A stretch of DNA of 64,000 nucleotides from Mycolicibacterium aubagnense (lineage in GTDB: Bacteria; Actinomycetota; Actinomycetes; Mycobacteriales; Mycobacteriaceae), in the NCBI RefSeq assembly GCF_010730955.1, contig NZ_AP022577.1, positions 744,001 to 808,000 on the forward strand. Reading direction: 5' to 3'. Every line of letters begins with the position of its first letter. Position 1 is the stretch's first letter. The translations under genes were made by a program, and so were the position numbers. The notes under the pieces are model-generated. The model saw only the letters and a program-made list of their open reading frames with translations, did not search any database and had not been told where the DNA came from. Of the stretch, positions 50,837 to 60,419 are shown piece by piece.

Positions 50837-51694
50837 GTGGAACAGAAGCGGCACTGCGTGGCCATCGGCCGCGGCGAGGGTCTGGTCGCCCGATACGGCG
50901 ACGTGCTGGTGTACATCGCCGATGCTGCCAGAGCCCGGCCACTCCTGCAGGTACTCACCTCGACCGCCCAGCCGTCGGCACTGCCCCAAGCACTTGCCGC
51001 GCTCGCCGGTGGACCGGAGTCGGACACCGTGCCGCACTTCGGGGCGCTGGTGCCTACCGGCGACGCGTTACACCTGATGGTGCGGGGCGACGTGATCGCC
51101 GATATCGAGGCCGGAGGCGGTCACCGCCGAGTCAGCGGCGGCGACCGGCCGGTGGTCGACGAGACGGTCGCCCCGTGGTTCGACCGGATCACGATCTGCA
51201 CCGCCACAACAACATTCGTGCCGTGCAGCGATACCGACCTCGTCGCCGGTGTGGTGCCCGGCGCCGGCTTCGTGCTGCAGTCACGCGTGGCCCGGGTTGC
51301 CGCGGCGCAGGCACCGGCACAAGTCGCCGCGACGACGCGGGGCCGTCCGCCCACAGGGTCACTTGTCGCCGACGACGGTGCTGTGTATCCCTTGGACCGC
51401 CCGTACATCATCGGCCGTAATCCGCTGCTCGACCCCGCCGTGAGCAACGCGTCGGCGTCACCTATCAGCTTGCCCGACGATCCGCAGGTGTCCCGGGTCC
51501 ATACCTATGTGACGGTCAACGGCGGCATGGTGATGGTGCGCGACGCACGCACGGTCGGCGGCACCTTCATCGCGGCACCCGGAGACCAGGTCTGGACGCA
51601 GGTCGGCGACCAGCCCGTCGAGCTCAAACCGGGCTGTTACCTGCGCATCGGCCAGAAGATTCTCACCTACGACATGTCCGCGGGGAGTCAGTAG
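50837..51694 (+). CDS. FHA-domain protein
   Basis: A 285-residue soluble protein. The C-terminal 90 residues are an FHA phosphothreonine-binding domain (YIIGRNP, then VSRVHTYV, then VGGTFI in place of the usual NGTF). The first 150 residues are unrecognised and include a cysteine-bearing stretch (TICTATTTFVPCSD). The start is probably GTG 50837; longer versions are open upstream. The gene overlaps the FHA-redox fusion by seven bases, tail to tail, and a Ser/Thr kinase lies beyond, so it may read that kinase's phosphorylation. Confidence 0.75.
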   Translation: MEQKRHCVAIGRGEGLVARYGDVLVYIADAARARPLLQVLTSTAQPSALPQALAALAGGPESDTVPHFGALVPTGDALHLMVRGDVIADIEAGGGHRRVSGGDRPVVDETVAPWFDRITICTATTTFVPCSDTDLVAGVVPGAGFVLQSRVARVAAAQAPAQVAATTRGRPPTGSLVADDGAVYPLDRPYIIGRNPLLDPAVSNASASPISLPDDPQVSRVHTYVTVNGGMVMVRDARTVGGTFIAAPGDQVWTQVGDQPVELKPGCYLRIGQKILTYDMSAGSQ

Positions 51695-54600
51695 GCCAGC
51701 CGGTCGGGGTCGGCCAGGATGCCCCAGTTGCCCATCCGCAGTGCCGCCAGCGCCGCCGGTCCGACGGGTCGCTGCTCACGTACCGCTTTCTGCGCGGCCG
51801 CAAGGTCGGCCGGGTGGTGGCCGAGTATCGTGGCGCCGACCGCACGACCCTGGGACACCACGAGCCTGCGGTAGGACGGCACGGCGGGCCGATCGATCAC
51901 CACCACCTGGTCGCCCGGCGCCGGATCGACCGGACCGATCGAAAAGAGCTCCAAGTCAACACCTTTGAGGATGGTGGGCGGGGTTTCGACGGGGACGGTC
52001 CGGTCCCCGCCCAGTGCGTTCACTGCGGCCGCCTCGGCTTGTTCCGTCGCGACGGGCCACAGACCCAGTACCCGGCCACCGTGCTCGGCGACGTCACCGG
52101 CGGCGTAGACGCCGGGCACGCGGGTCTGCATCCGGTCGTCGATCAGCACCCCTTTGCCCACGGGAATGCCTGCGTCCCTGGCCAATTCGATGTTGGGCCG
52201 AATGCCGGTGGCAGCCAGGAACACCTCGCACGACAAGATTCGGCCGTCCTTGAACCGCACGCCGCTCACGGCGGGATCGCCGCGGACTTCTGCCGTTTCA
52301 GCCTTGTGCGCAATGGTGATCCCCGCGCGAGCGAAGTGCTCGGCGACCAGCTGCGAACAGCGCGTGTCGATCTGCTTGCTCAGCAGCCGGGTGCCGCGTT
52401 CCAGGACGGTCACGCGCAGCCCGAGTTGATGCAGGCAGTAGGCCGCCTCCAGCCCCAGCAGGCCACCACCGGCGACCACCGCGTGCCGGGCCCGGCGCTC
52501 CTGCACGTACGCACGAATCCGCATCGCGTCGGCCGCCGTCCGCAGTACGACACTTCCGGGCCGGTTCAGCCCGGGAGTGTCGGGCACGGCGGCGCTGGAC
52601 CCCATCGCCAGGATCAACCGGTCGTAGGGCAGAGCCTCTCCGGTGCCCAAACGCACCACCTGCGAACGCAAATGGATGCTGGTGGCCCACGTGTTCAGCC
52701 ACGCCGTGACACCGTGCTCGTCGTACCACTGCTCCGGCAGCAGGTACAGCCCTTGCATCGCGGACCGGCCGTATACCAGTCGGGAGATGCCCATTCGGTT
52801 GTACAGGCCGTGCGGTTCGGCACCCACCACGTGGATTTCGCAGTCAGGGTGCCCGCGACGCAGGAAGTCCGCGGCCGTCACACCCGCGATGCCGTTGCCG
52901 ATCACCACGACGCTGACGATCGAGCGGTCGTAACGGACTGGTCTGCTCGCCGTGGTGTCGGCACGTTCGGGAGTCAGCGAAACCGTGACGTCCCCACCCT
53001 GGATCCGGGCGCAGCAGGCCATGCGGCTGGACTTGCCGAGCCCCAGTCGGTTGAGGGTCTTGAGCTCGTCGGCCTCGGCCGGCGACAGGCAACCCATCCC
53101 GTCCACGATCGATACCGGGTCCGCACCGCACACACCCATCCGGCAGCCGGCCTCGATCGCCTGCCCGCTGCTTTCCGCGACGTCGAGCAGGCTCATCCCG
53201 ATGTCGGCCCCGACGGGCTCCGACCCCGATTCGAAACGCACTCGCACAGCACTGCTTTCGGCACCGGCGCCATCCGCGCCGGCCGGCATCGTCGGCGTAT
53301 TCAACAGGACCGGTGCTGACCTGGCGCCGGTGAGGTAGGCGAACTGCAATTCACTGACCCGGGTGCGAGCCAACCACCACAGCGTCAGCACCGCGATCAC
53401 CACGGTGATGGGCCACCGTAACCAGGGCGCGTCGACGCCGGTGATCTGCCGGAGGGAATCGGTGAGGACGGGACCGGAGAACCAGTAGTAGGCGTTGATC
53501 GCCACCGCCGCGAAACCCGCCGTCAGCATCGCCTGGCTCAACGGCGTGACCGCCTGCAGCACGTAGCAGAGGCCGACACTCACCAGCACGAAAAGCGCAA
53601 GCACACCATACTTTTCAGTCACCGTCCCGCCCTGCTGGGCATGCACGGTGAAGAAGCCGATGATGAATCCCGGTAACGCCGCCGCGAACAGCACACGGGG
53701 CGCACTCCACCGGGGTTCGGGATCCGCCATGTCGGCCTGCCACGCCGCCCGAGGCTTGAAGTCGTAACAGTTCTTCGCACAACCCAGGCAGGACTCGCAG
53801 TGACTGTTCGGTGAGGTGACGTACGGCGTCTGGCCGTAGGTGCGCTGTAGCGGCAGCAGCGGGCAGATGCTGGAGCACCAGCCGCTCTTGCCTTTGAGCA
53901 GGAACCCACCGGCGAACGCCGAAGCGATGATCACCGCCAGGACCACGCCCATTGCGGGGCCGTTGCGATCGAGGCCGGCAAGCCGTGCCCCAGCGATGCC
54001 GAAGAAGAGGGCCGCGGCGATCAGGAACCCGTTGCGCGTCCACCACCCGGGCGCCGTGGCGGCCCGGCTGAACCCGGCCACCCGTGGGAGTTGATTCGAC
54101 GCCGAAAGCGGGCAGATGTTGCGCCACACGCCCGGCGCGATGAAGAACAGCGCCGGCCACAGGGGCACGATGACGCGGAAGAACACGAACAGTCCCGCGG
54201 CCGGCCGCACGAACATCGTCACCACCACCGCGACATAGGCCAGCACACTGCCGACCCGGACTGCCCGCCATACGCGACGCGAAATCCTATGCGGGAGTTC
54301 GGTATATGGCGGGAACAGGTCCTTTGTGCCGGTGGGATCGATACCTAGCGCCCGCTCGACCAGTCCAACCCTTGTTGCGCCCGTCTCGGCGGCCGCCGGG
54401 ACCGGAACCTCGGCGAGCTTCACCACCCGCATGGTCCGCGTGGGGTCGTGGCCGGCGGCGGCGACCGGCGGTTGATCCGCGGACACCGGTTTCGGGGCGT
54501 GCAGCACGATGATCTCGGTGCGGCCCAACCGGATCACGTCGCCTGTCGAGAGCGTGCCCCGTCCGGACAGCGCCACGCCGTTGACGGTGCTGCCGTTGCT

Positions 54601-54786
54601 GCTGCCGAGGTCGACCACCGACAGCGCCGTCGGGCTCGGCACCAGCCGCAGATGACGCCGGGACACCTCGCTGTCGGCGAGGTTGATACCGTCGCACTCC
54701 CGCCCGAACAGCAACGGCCTGCTGAGCGTCAATCGGCGTGCCGGCCTGCCCCATTCACGGACCTCGATCACCGGCGGCTCAGCCAT
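51688..54786 (-). CDS. FHA - membrane 4Fe-4S - ferredoxin-like - FAD/NAD(P) reductase fusion
   Basis: A 1032-residue multi-domain protein. Residues 1-95: FHA domain (LLFGRE, SRRH, SSNGSTVNG). Residues 175-475: about eight membrane helices with NapH/NosR-like CPL and CSSICPL motifs (225, 304-310) and a CxxCxxCxxxC 4Fe-4S motif (330-340). Residues 515-605: a 2Fe-2S-like domain, CRMGVCGAD from 548, in which the third cysteine of the usual motif is Asp556, with later cysteines at 566 and 591-592. Residues 622-1032: FAD/NAD(P) reductase (GNGIAG, GGGLLGLEA, VYAAGDVAEH). It would pass electrons across the membrane from NAD(P)H, under phosphothreonine control. The domains are clear; the role is unknown. 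Confidence 0.85.
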   Translation of the reverse strand: MAEPPVIEVREWGRPARRLTLSRPLLFGRECDGINLADSEVSRRHLRLVPSPTALSVVDLGSSNGSTVNGVALSGRGTLSTGDVIRLGRTEIIVLHAPKPVSADQPPVAAAGHDPTRTMRVVKLAEVPVPAAAETGATRVGLVERALGIDPTGTKDLFPPYTELPHRISRRVWRAVRVGSVLAYVAVVVTMFVRPAAGLFVFFRVIVPLWPALFFIAPGVWRNICPLSASNQLPRVAGFSRAATAPGWWTRNGFLIAAALFFGIAGARLAGLDRNGPAMGVVLAVIIASAFAGGFLLKGKSGWCSSICPLLPLQRTYGQTPYVTSPNSHCESCLGCAKNCYDFKPRAAWQADMADPEPRWSAPRVLFAAALPGFIIGFFTVHAQQGGTVTEKYGVLALFVLVSVGLCYVLQAVTPLSQAMLTAGFAAVAINAYYWFSGPVLTDSLRQITGVDAPWLRWPITVVIAVLTLWWLARTRVSELQFAYLTGARSAPVLLNTPTMPAGADGAGAESSAVRVRFESGSEPVGADIGMSLLDVAESSGQAIEAGCRMGVCGADPVSIVDGMGCLSPAEADELKTLNRLGLGKSSRMACCARIQGGDVTVSLTPERADTTASRPVRYDRSIVSVVVIGNGIAGVTAADFLRRGHPDCEIHVVGAEPHGLYNRMGISRLVYGRSAMQGLYLLPEQWYDEHGVTAWLNTWATSIHLRSQVVRLGTGEALPYDRLILAMGSSAAVPDTPGLNRPGSVVLRTAADAMRIRAYVQERRARHAVVAGGGLLGLEAAYCLHQLGLRVTVLERGTRLLSKQIDTRCSQLVAEHFARAGITIAHKAETAEVRGDPAVSGVRFKDGRILSCEVFLAATGIRPNIELARDAGIPVGKGVLIDDRMQTRVPGVYAAGDVAEHGGRVLGLWPVATEQAEAAAVNALGGDRTVPVETPPTILKGVDLELFSIGPVDPAPGDQVVVIDRPAVPSYRRLVVSQGRAVGATILGHHPADLAAAQKAVREQRPVGPAALAALRMGNWGILADPDRLAY

Positions 54787-54908
54787 GGTCAGCTCCCCGA
54801 GAAGTCGTCACCACGCGGCGCCCGGATGATCTGGGCGAATTAGCTGGCTCAGCTTAAATCGGGCGGGGCCGATCCGCCTCCCGATCCGTACTACCTGACA
54901 ATTTGCCG

Positions 54909-56843
54909 CTAATCTCCTGTGCGAACGAACTTGTCGGTGAAGTCACCGCCCGGGCACTCCCCGCCGGTCGAGGTGTTGGTGCCTCGCCCCTCCAGCGACG
55001 GGATCGGATCGACCAGCTGTGTCGGTAGCGGATATTCAGCGGAAATCTTGATGTGTGTAGTCCCGCCCTTGGCACACGCGACAGTGCCTTCATCGGCCCG
55101 CGTCCATTTGCCATTGGCAAAGACCAGCGTCACCACGCCATCGGGTGCATGGAGCGCGCTGATGCACCGATCACCCGTCCGCAGGCACTGCGTGCGCACC
55201 TGAAGGTCGGGCGATCCGGGCGGGAAGCCGCCGTTCGTGTAGGTGATGTTCTCGTGATACCGCCCGTGCAGCGTCGACGCCGTCGAGCTGACCCGCGGCG
55301 GCAGAGTGGCAGGGTCAGGCACCCTGCTGGGTTCACCGTCGCCCGTGCGGGTGAACGTCACCGTCCGCTTGACGCTGCTGCACCCGTTGGCGGTGACCCG
55401 GGTCGTTTCCCCGGCCAGGGTGCCGTCGGGTTTCGGTGTGAGGGTGAATACCACCCACGCCTCGGTGGGCGCCACATTCCCGCTCATCGCGTCGCTGCAC
55501 TGCACCGAACCCGTTGCCACGGCGACCCAGTCGCCGGCGACCTGGTCGAACGTCAGATTCGACACCAGCACGACGCCGCTCTTGCCGGTATACGAAGCGT
55601 TGGCGATGCACCCGTTGGACCCGCATGACGACCGCACGTCCCAATCACCCGTCATCGCCGGCCCGCCGGGTATCGCCACGCCTTCCAGATCAGTGGCCGG
55701 TCCGTACTCGGCGCGGTATCTGCCGCTGAAACCGGTACCTGCCGCGGAGGCCGTCGGGCTGGGCGCAACCGGCTTTGCGGCTGGATGATCGTTCCGCCCG
55801 AGCAGCTTCACTCCGGCGAACACCCCGCCCGCGACGACCAGCAGGGCGACCACCGCCAGCACCGCGATCAGCACGCCCGATCGTGAGGAACGATCAGCCG
55901 GCGGATTGAACTGCGTTGGCGGGTTGAACTGGGTCGGCGGGTTCAGCGGGGGTGCGGCGGGTGCAGCCAGGGTCGGCTGACCGCGGAACTCATTGCGTGC
56001 GAAGGGCACCGGCCGGGTGGCCTGCTGTTGGAGGGCCTCCGCGAATTCGCTGCAACTGGCGAAGCGGCCGGCGGGTGTCTTTGACATCGCCCGGGCCAGC
56101 ACCGGGTCCAGGTCGCGGAGTTCGGGGCGCTGCTCCCCCAGCGATGGCGCGGGCGCGGTGACGTGTTTGGTGATGACGATCGCCGGGTTACTGTCAGCGT
56201 ACGGCGGATTCCCCGTCAACAGCTGGAATGCGGTGCACGCCAGCGCATATTGGTCAGTGCGGCCGTCCATCCCCTCACCCCGGAGCTGCTCCGGCGCGGC
56301 GTACGCCACCGTCCCCACCGCCATGTTCGTCGCGGTCAGACCGGACGCGTCGTTCATCGGCCGGGCGATGCCGAAGTCGGCAAGATAGATGCGTGACGTC
56401 TCGGCATCCAACAAGATGTTGGCCGGCTTCACATCTCGGTGCAGCAGCCCGCGCCGGTGTGCGTGGTCCAGTGCCGAGGCGACGGCGGTGATGATCGGCA
56501 GCGCGACTTCCGGCGGCATGCCCGATGGGTAGTGGTCACGCAGCAGCCGGGCGGCGTCGGTCCCGGCCACGTAGTCCATCGAAATCCAGAGCTGGCCGTC
56601 GCACTCACCGCGGTCATGGACACCCAGGATGTTCGGGTGCGACAAGGTGGACACCACGTCTGCCTCCCGCATGAACCGTGGGCCGTACTCCGGATCCGAC
56701 GTCAGCTCGGCAGACAAGACCTTCACGGCATCCAGTCGCGGCAGCCTCGGATGCGACGCCAGGTACACGCTGCCCATGCCGCCCGCGCCCAATTTCCGCC
56801 GGATCGTGTAACCGGCGAAAACCTGACCCTCGGTGAGCAGCAC
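54909..56843 (-). CDS. Membrane Ser/Thr protein kinase with duplicated external domain
   Basis: A 644-residue Hanks-type kinase (numbering from the TTG two codons upstream). The kinase domain has GAGGMGSVY, Lys43, HRDVKPAN (137-144) and DFG (158-160). One membrane helix lies near 335-355. The outside part of about 280 residues contains two related units, each opening with a GRY element and holding paired cysteines ([14 protein letters not shown]), like the external domain of PknF-type kinases. Starts: GTG 56843 or TTG 56849. About 120 bases separate it from the FHA-redox fusion it precedes in the same direction, its likely substrate. Confidence 0.88.
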   Translation of the reverse strand: MLLTEGQVFAGYTIRRKLGAGGMGSVYLASHPRLPRLDAVKVLSAELTSDPEYGPRFMREADVVSTLSHPNILGVHDRGECDGQLWISMDYVAGTDAARLLRDHYPSGMPPEVALPIITAVASALDHAHRRGLLHRDVKPANILLDAETSRIYLADFGIARPMNDASGLTATNMAVGTVAYAAPEQLRGEGMDGRTDQYALACTAFQLLTGNPPYADSNPAIVITKHVTAPAPSLGEQRPELRDLDPVLARAMSKTPAGRFASCSEFAEALQQQATRPVPFARNEFRGQPTLAAPAAPPLNPPTQFNPPTQFNPPADRSSRSGVLIAVLAVVALLVVAGGVFAGVKLLGRNDHPAAKPVAPSPTASAAGTGFSGRYRAEYGPATDLEGVAIPGGPAMTGDWDVRSSCGSNGCIANASYTGKSGVVLVSNLTFDQVAGDWVAVATGSVQCSDAMSGNVAPTEAWVVFTLTPKPDGTLAGETTRVTANGCSSVKRTVTFTRTGDGEPSRVPDPATLPPRVSSTASTLHGRYHENITYTNGGFPPGSPDLQVRTQCLRTGDRCISALHAPDGVVTLVFANGKWTRADEGTVACAKGGTTHIKISAEYPLPTQLVDPIPSLEGRGTNTSTGGECPGGDFTDKFVRTGD

Positions 56844-56949
56844 GGGCAAATCGTAGGCCCGCGGACGTGCTTACGCTGGCAACGTCGACAAATCCGCCCA
56901 GCGGACCCGTTCGGTTCGCTGACGGCTGCCGGCTCGATACAGTCCGACG

Positions 56950-58332
56950 ATGCACGACCCGACCCTGAACGACGCTGCGCTGAACCGTCTGGCCGCCGCA
57001 CTACCGGATGGCGCGCTGATCACCGACCCCGACATCATCGAGCGCTACCGCCGGGATTCGGCGGCCGACCCGAAAGCCGGCACTCCGCTCGCCGTGGTGC
57101 GGCCCGCCGGTACCGCCGACGTTCAGCAGGTGCTGCGGTGGGCATCCGAGCACCGCATCGCCGTGGTGCCACGCGGCGCCGGATCAGGTCTGTCCGGCGG
57201 CGCCGACGCCATCGACGGATCAGTGGTACTGAGCACCGAACGGATGCGCGACATCCGGATCGATCCGGCCACCCGGACCGCGGTGGTGCAGCCGGGCCTG
57301 ACCAACACCGAAGTCAAACGTGCGGCCGCAGAACACGGCCTGTGGTATCCGCCGGATCCGTCGTCCATCGACATTTCCTCGATCGGCGGCAATGCCGCGA
57401 CCAACGCGGGCGGCCTGTGTTGCGTGAAGTACGGCGTCACCGGTGATTACGTGCTCGGGATGGAAGTCGTGCTGGCCGACGGCACCGCGCTGCGGCTCGG
57501 CGGCCCGCTGCTGAAAGATGTTGCGGGACTGTCATTGACGAAGCTGTTCATCGGATCCGAAGGCATTCTGGGGGTGATCACCGAGCTCACGCTGCGCTTG
57601 ATCCCCACCCAGCCGCCGGCCTCGACGGTCGTGGCCCAGTTCAACTCCGTCGAGGACGCCGCGAACGCCGTCGTGGCCATCACGGGCGAAATCCGGCCCG
57701 CGATGCTGGAATTCATGGACCACGCGAGCATCAACGCCGTCGAGGACGCCATGCGCATGGGGCTGGACCGGTCCGCCCGAGCCATGCTGTTGATGCAGTC
57801 CGACGCGCCGGGCGCGGCGGCCGAGGAAGTGGCGACCATGATCGCCAACTGCGAGAAATGCGGCGCCACAGAAGTTTTCGCCACCGACGACCCGGCCGAG
57901 GGCGCCGCGTTCACCGCAGCGCGCCGCGGCATGTTCGGCGCGGTCGAGAAGCTCGGCAGCCTCCTGCTGGAGGACGTGGGCGTCCCGATACCGCAACTGC
58001 CCGCGATGGTCACCGGGGTCGAGGACATCGCCGACACCTGCGATGTGCAGATCTACATGGTGGCGCACGCCGGGGACGGCAACACCCATCCGATCATCGT
58101 GTACGACCCCACCGATCCCGATGCCACCGACCGCGCAGAGCGGGCGTTCGCCCACATCATGGAGCTGGCCATCGGGTTGGGTGGCACCATCACCGGCGAA
58201 CACGGCGTCGGACGGCTGAAGCGGGACTGGTTGCCCGATCAGCTGGGCGACGACGTCATGGCCTTGACCCGGCGCATCAAAGACGCGCTGGATCCGCAGG
58301 GCATCCTCAATCCCGGTGTGGTGCTGCGGTAG
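56950..58332 (+). CDS. FAD-linked oxidase, GlcD/D-lactate dehydrogenase type (Rv1257c-like)
   Basis: A 460-residue FAD enzyme of the VAO/PCMH fold. The FAD domain has VVPRGAGSGLSGGADAIDGS and SSIGGNAATNAGGLCCVKYG, and the C-terminus has VAHAGDGNTHP and GEHGVGRLKRDWL, as in glycolate oxidase subunit D and D-lactate dehydrogenases. It oxidises a 2-hydroxy acid and passes electrons to the membrane pool. It resembles M. tuberculosis Rv1257c. Divergent from the kinase. Confidence 0.88.
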   Translation: MHDPTLNDAALNRLAAALPDGALITDPDIIERYRRDSAADPKAGTPLAVVRPAGTADVQQVLRWASEHRIAVVPRGAGSGLSGGADAIDGSVVLSTERMRDIRIDPATRTAVVQPGLTNTEVKRAAAEHGLWYPPDPSSIDISSIGGNAATNAGGLCCVKYGVTGDYVLGMEVVLADGTALRLGGPLLKDVAGLSLTKLFIGSEGILGVITELTLRLIPTQPPASTVVAQFNSVEDAANAVVAITGEIRPAMLEFMDHASINAVEDAMRMGLDRSARAMLLMQSDAPGAAAEEVATMIANCEKCGATEVFATDDPAEGAAFTAARRGMFGAVEKLGSLLLEDVGVPIPQLPAMVTGVEDIADTCDVQIYMVAHAGDGNTHPIIVYDPTDPDATDRAERAFAHIMELAIGLGGTITGEHGVGRLKRDWLPDQLGDDVMALTRRIKDALDPQGILNPGVVLR

Positions 58333-58451
58333 TCACCTCGACGTGCGCCCGGACCCGTCCGGCCTCGTCGCCGTCCCACATCCTGAGGGCGAAAAGTCGA
58401 TCTCACGTGCGCGACGCCTGCAGGTAACCAACGGTCCGTACAGTCGCTGTC

Positions 58452-58874
58452 ATGTCCGAAGAACCCACGAGCCTCGCCGAGCAGACCTTCATGGATCTGC
58501 TCACCGCGGCCATCACGCGGGGACACCGGCCGCCACCCACCACTGATCTGGGCCCGACCTGCTGGATTGCGATCGACGCGCTGGCCCGGGAGCACCCTGA
58601 TGCCACCCCGGAGCGCGTGGTCGCCGCGTTCGACGCCTTCGCGATCGAGCATCAGGACGCCGACCAGACCGAGGTCGATCCCGTGACCGCTCGAGTGGCC
58701 GAATACGCCGCCATCGACGCCCTGGTGGCGCAATTGACCATCACTTACCCGAACATCGACCCCCACACCGTGACCGCTGTCGTGCGCCGCATTCATGCTG
58801 ATTTCCACGACCACGCGGTGCGGGACTTCATCCCGCTGTTCGTCGAGCAGGCGGCCCATCGGAAGTTCGCCTAG
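58452..58874 (+). CDS. Three-helix-bundle domain protein, hypothetical
   Basis: A 140-residue helical protein. The C-terminal 55 residues (ALVAQLTITYPNIDPHTV to RDFIPLFVEQAAHRKF) match the three-helix bundle dimerisation domain found in many short actinobacterial proteins. The N-terminal part is also helical. Role unknown, but the domain type suggests oligomerisation. No signal peptide. Confidence 0.68.
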   Translation: MSEEPTSLAEQTFMDLLTAAITRGHRPPPTTDLGPTCWIAIDALAREHPDATPERVVAAFDAFAIEHQDADQTEVDPVTARVAEYAAIDALVAQLTITYPNIDPHTVTAVVRRIHADFHDHAVRDFIPLFVEQAAHRKFA

Positions 58875-58969
58875 GCCGGTTCCTCCGCGACGAAGCGGCG
58901 TACCAGCACCGTTGGTCGTCGGATTATCGGGGTCCGGAACTTGTCGGTGGTCTCTGCTTTGATGGTGTT

Positions 58970-60244
58970 ATGTCCAGCACCGCAACACCTTTGGCCACCG
59001 GGTTGAGCCCGTGTGAGCGGCTGGAGGCGTTTGTCGACGAGATCGGTGAGCTGACCGGTCAGCGCAACGCGATCGACGGTCGCCTGGTGGAGATCGTGGC
59101 CGAGATCGCCCGCGACGGACTGTGGGGCGCCACCGGCGCAAAGTCCCTGTCGTCGCTGGTGGCATGGAAGACCGGGGTGACGCCACGTAACGCGGAAGTC
59201 ATGGTGGCGGTCGCGCACCGGCTGCCGGAGTTCCCACGGTGCGTTGAGGGGATGCGGGAGGGCCGGTTGTCATTGGACCAGGTCGGGGTCATCGCCGAAC
59301 ACGCCGCCGAGGGTTCTGACGCGCACTACGCGCAGTTCGCGGAATCTGCCACGGTCACCCAACTGCGCACGGCAGTCAAACTGGAACCGCGACCCGATCC
59401 CGAACCAACATCTGAACCCGAGCGGTCGATCACCAAAACCACGCACGACGACGGATCGACGACCTACAGAATCCGGTTACCCAAGCTGGAAGCCGCGAAG
59501 GTCGACGCCGCCCTGGCATCGCACCATGACGCGTTGATTGCGGACTGGAAACGCGACCACGACACCGACAGCACCGGTGACGGTGCGGGCGAACAGGCCT
59601 GCGAGCAGGTGCCGCCGTTCCCGAACCGGGTGGATGCGTTCATGAGCCTGGTCGACGCCGGCTGGGACACTGACGCGGAACGCCGTCCGCACGGGCAGCA
59701 CACCACCGTCGTGGTGCACCTGGACGCCGAGACACACAGCGCCGCGCTGCATCTGGGGCCGCTGCTCACCGACGACGAACGTCGTTTCCTACTCTGCGAC
59801 GCCACCTGCGAAGTGTGGCTGGAACGCCACGGCCAACCCCTCGGCGCCGGACGGACCACCCGCACCATCAGCCGCCGCCTGCGCCGGGCGTTGGAGCACC
59901 GGGACCGCTGCTGCGCCGTCCCCGGCTGCGGGGCCACCCGCGGCCTGCACGCGCACCACATCCGGCACTGGGAAGACGGCGGCCCCACCGAACTGCACAA
60001 TCTTGTGCTGCTGTGCCCGTATCACCACCGCCTGCACCACAAAGGCGGCATCACCATCACCGGACCCGCCGACCGGCTCGTCGTCACCGACACCGCCGGG
60101 AACCAGCTGCACGAAGGATCACTGGCCCGACCACCCACCACACCACCACCGGATGTCCCACCATACCCCGGCCCCACCGGCGAGCGCGCCCAATGGTGGT
60201 GGTATCAACCCTTCCAACCGCCACCAATACCAATGACCAACTAA
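58970..60244 (+). CDS. 13E12-repeat family protein with HNH domain
   Basis: A 424-residue DUF222/13E12-type protein, a family present in many copies in mycobacteria. DUF222 covers roughly the first 280 residues (LSLDQVGVIAEHA, VTQLRTAV). The HNH nuclease domain has CCAVPGCGATRGLHAHHIRHWEDGGPTELHN then CPYHHRLHHKGG, so the catalytic histidines and the zinc cysteines are in place. The last 50 residues are Pro/Trp-rich. The biological role is unknown, but such genes are repeat-associated and can be integration targets. Confidence 0.85.
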   Translation: MSSTATPLATGLSPCERLEAFVDEIGELTGQRNAIDGRLVEIVAEIARDGLWGATGAKSLSSLVAWKTGVTPRNAEVMVAVAHRLPEFPRCVEGMREGRLSLDQVGVIAEHAAEGSDAHYAQFAESATVTQLRTAVKLEPRPDPEPTSEPERSITKTTHDDGSTTYRIRLPKLEAAKVDAALASHHDALIADWKRDHDTDSTGDGAGEQACEQVPPFPNRVDAFMSLVDAGWDTDAERRPHGQHTTVVVHLDAETHSAALHLGPLLTDDERRFLLCDATCEVWLERHGQPLGAGRTTRTISRRLRRALEHRDRCCAVPGCGATRGLHAHHIRHWEDGGPTELHNLVLLCPYHHRLHHKGGITITGPADRLVVTDTAGNQLHEGSLARPPTTPPPDVPPYPGPTGERAQWWWYQPFQPPPIPMTN

Positions 60245-60419
60245 GTCGATACCCCGCGATGCCGCAGGGCCGGATAACGTTCGTGGCCAAGCAAATTCGC
60301 GCCCCGTTCGGGTCCGTCGATGTGAAGGTTGACCCTGCCGGGCCGGGGACAACGTCGCCCCGCGAACGAAACGTCCAAGCAGGCGAGCGCCATGGACACA
60401 ATCTGGCAAGGTAATCACC

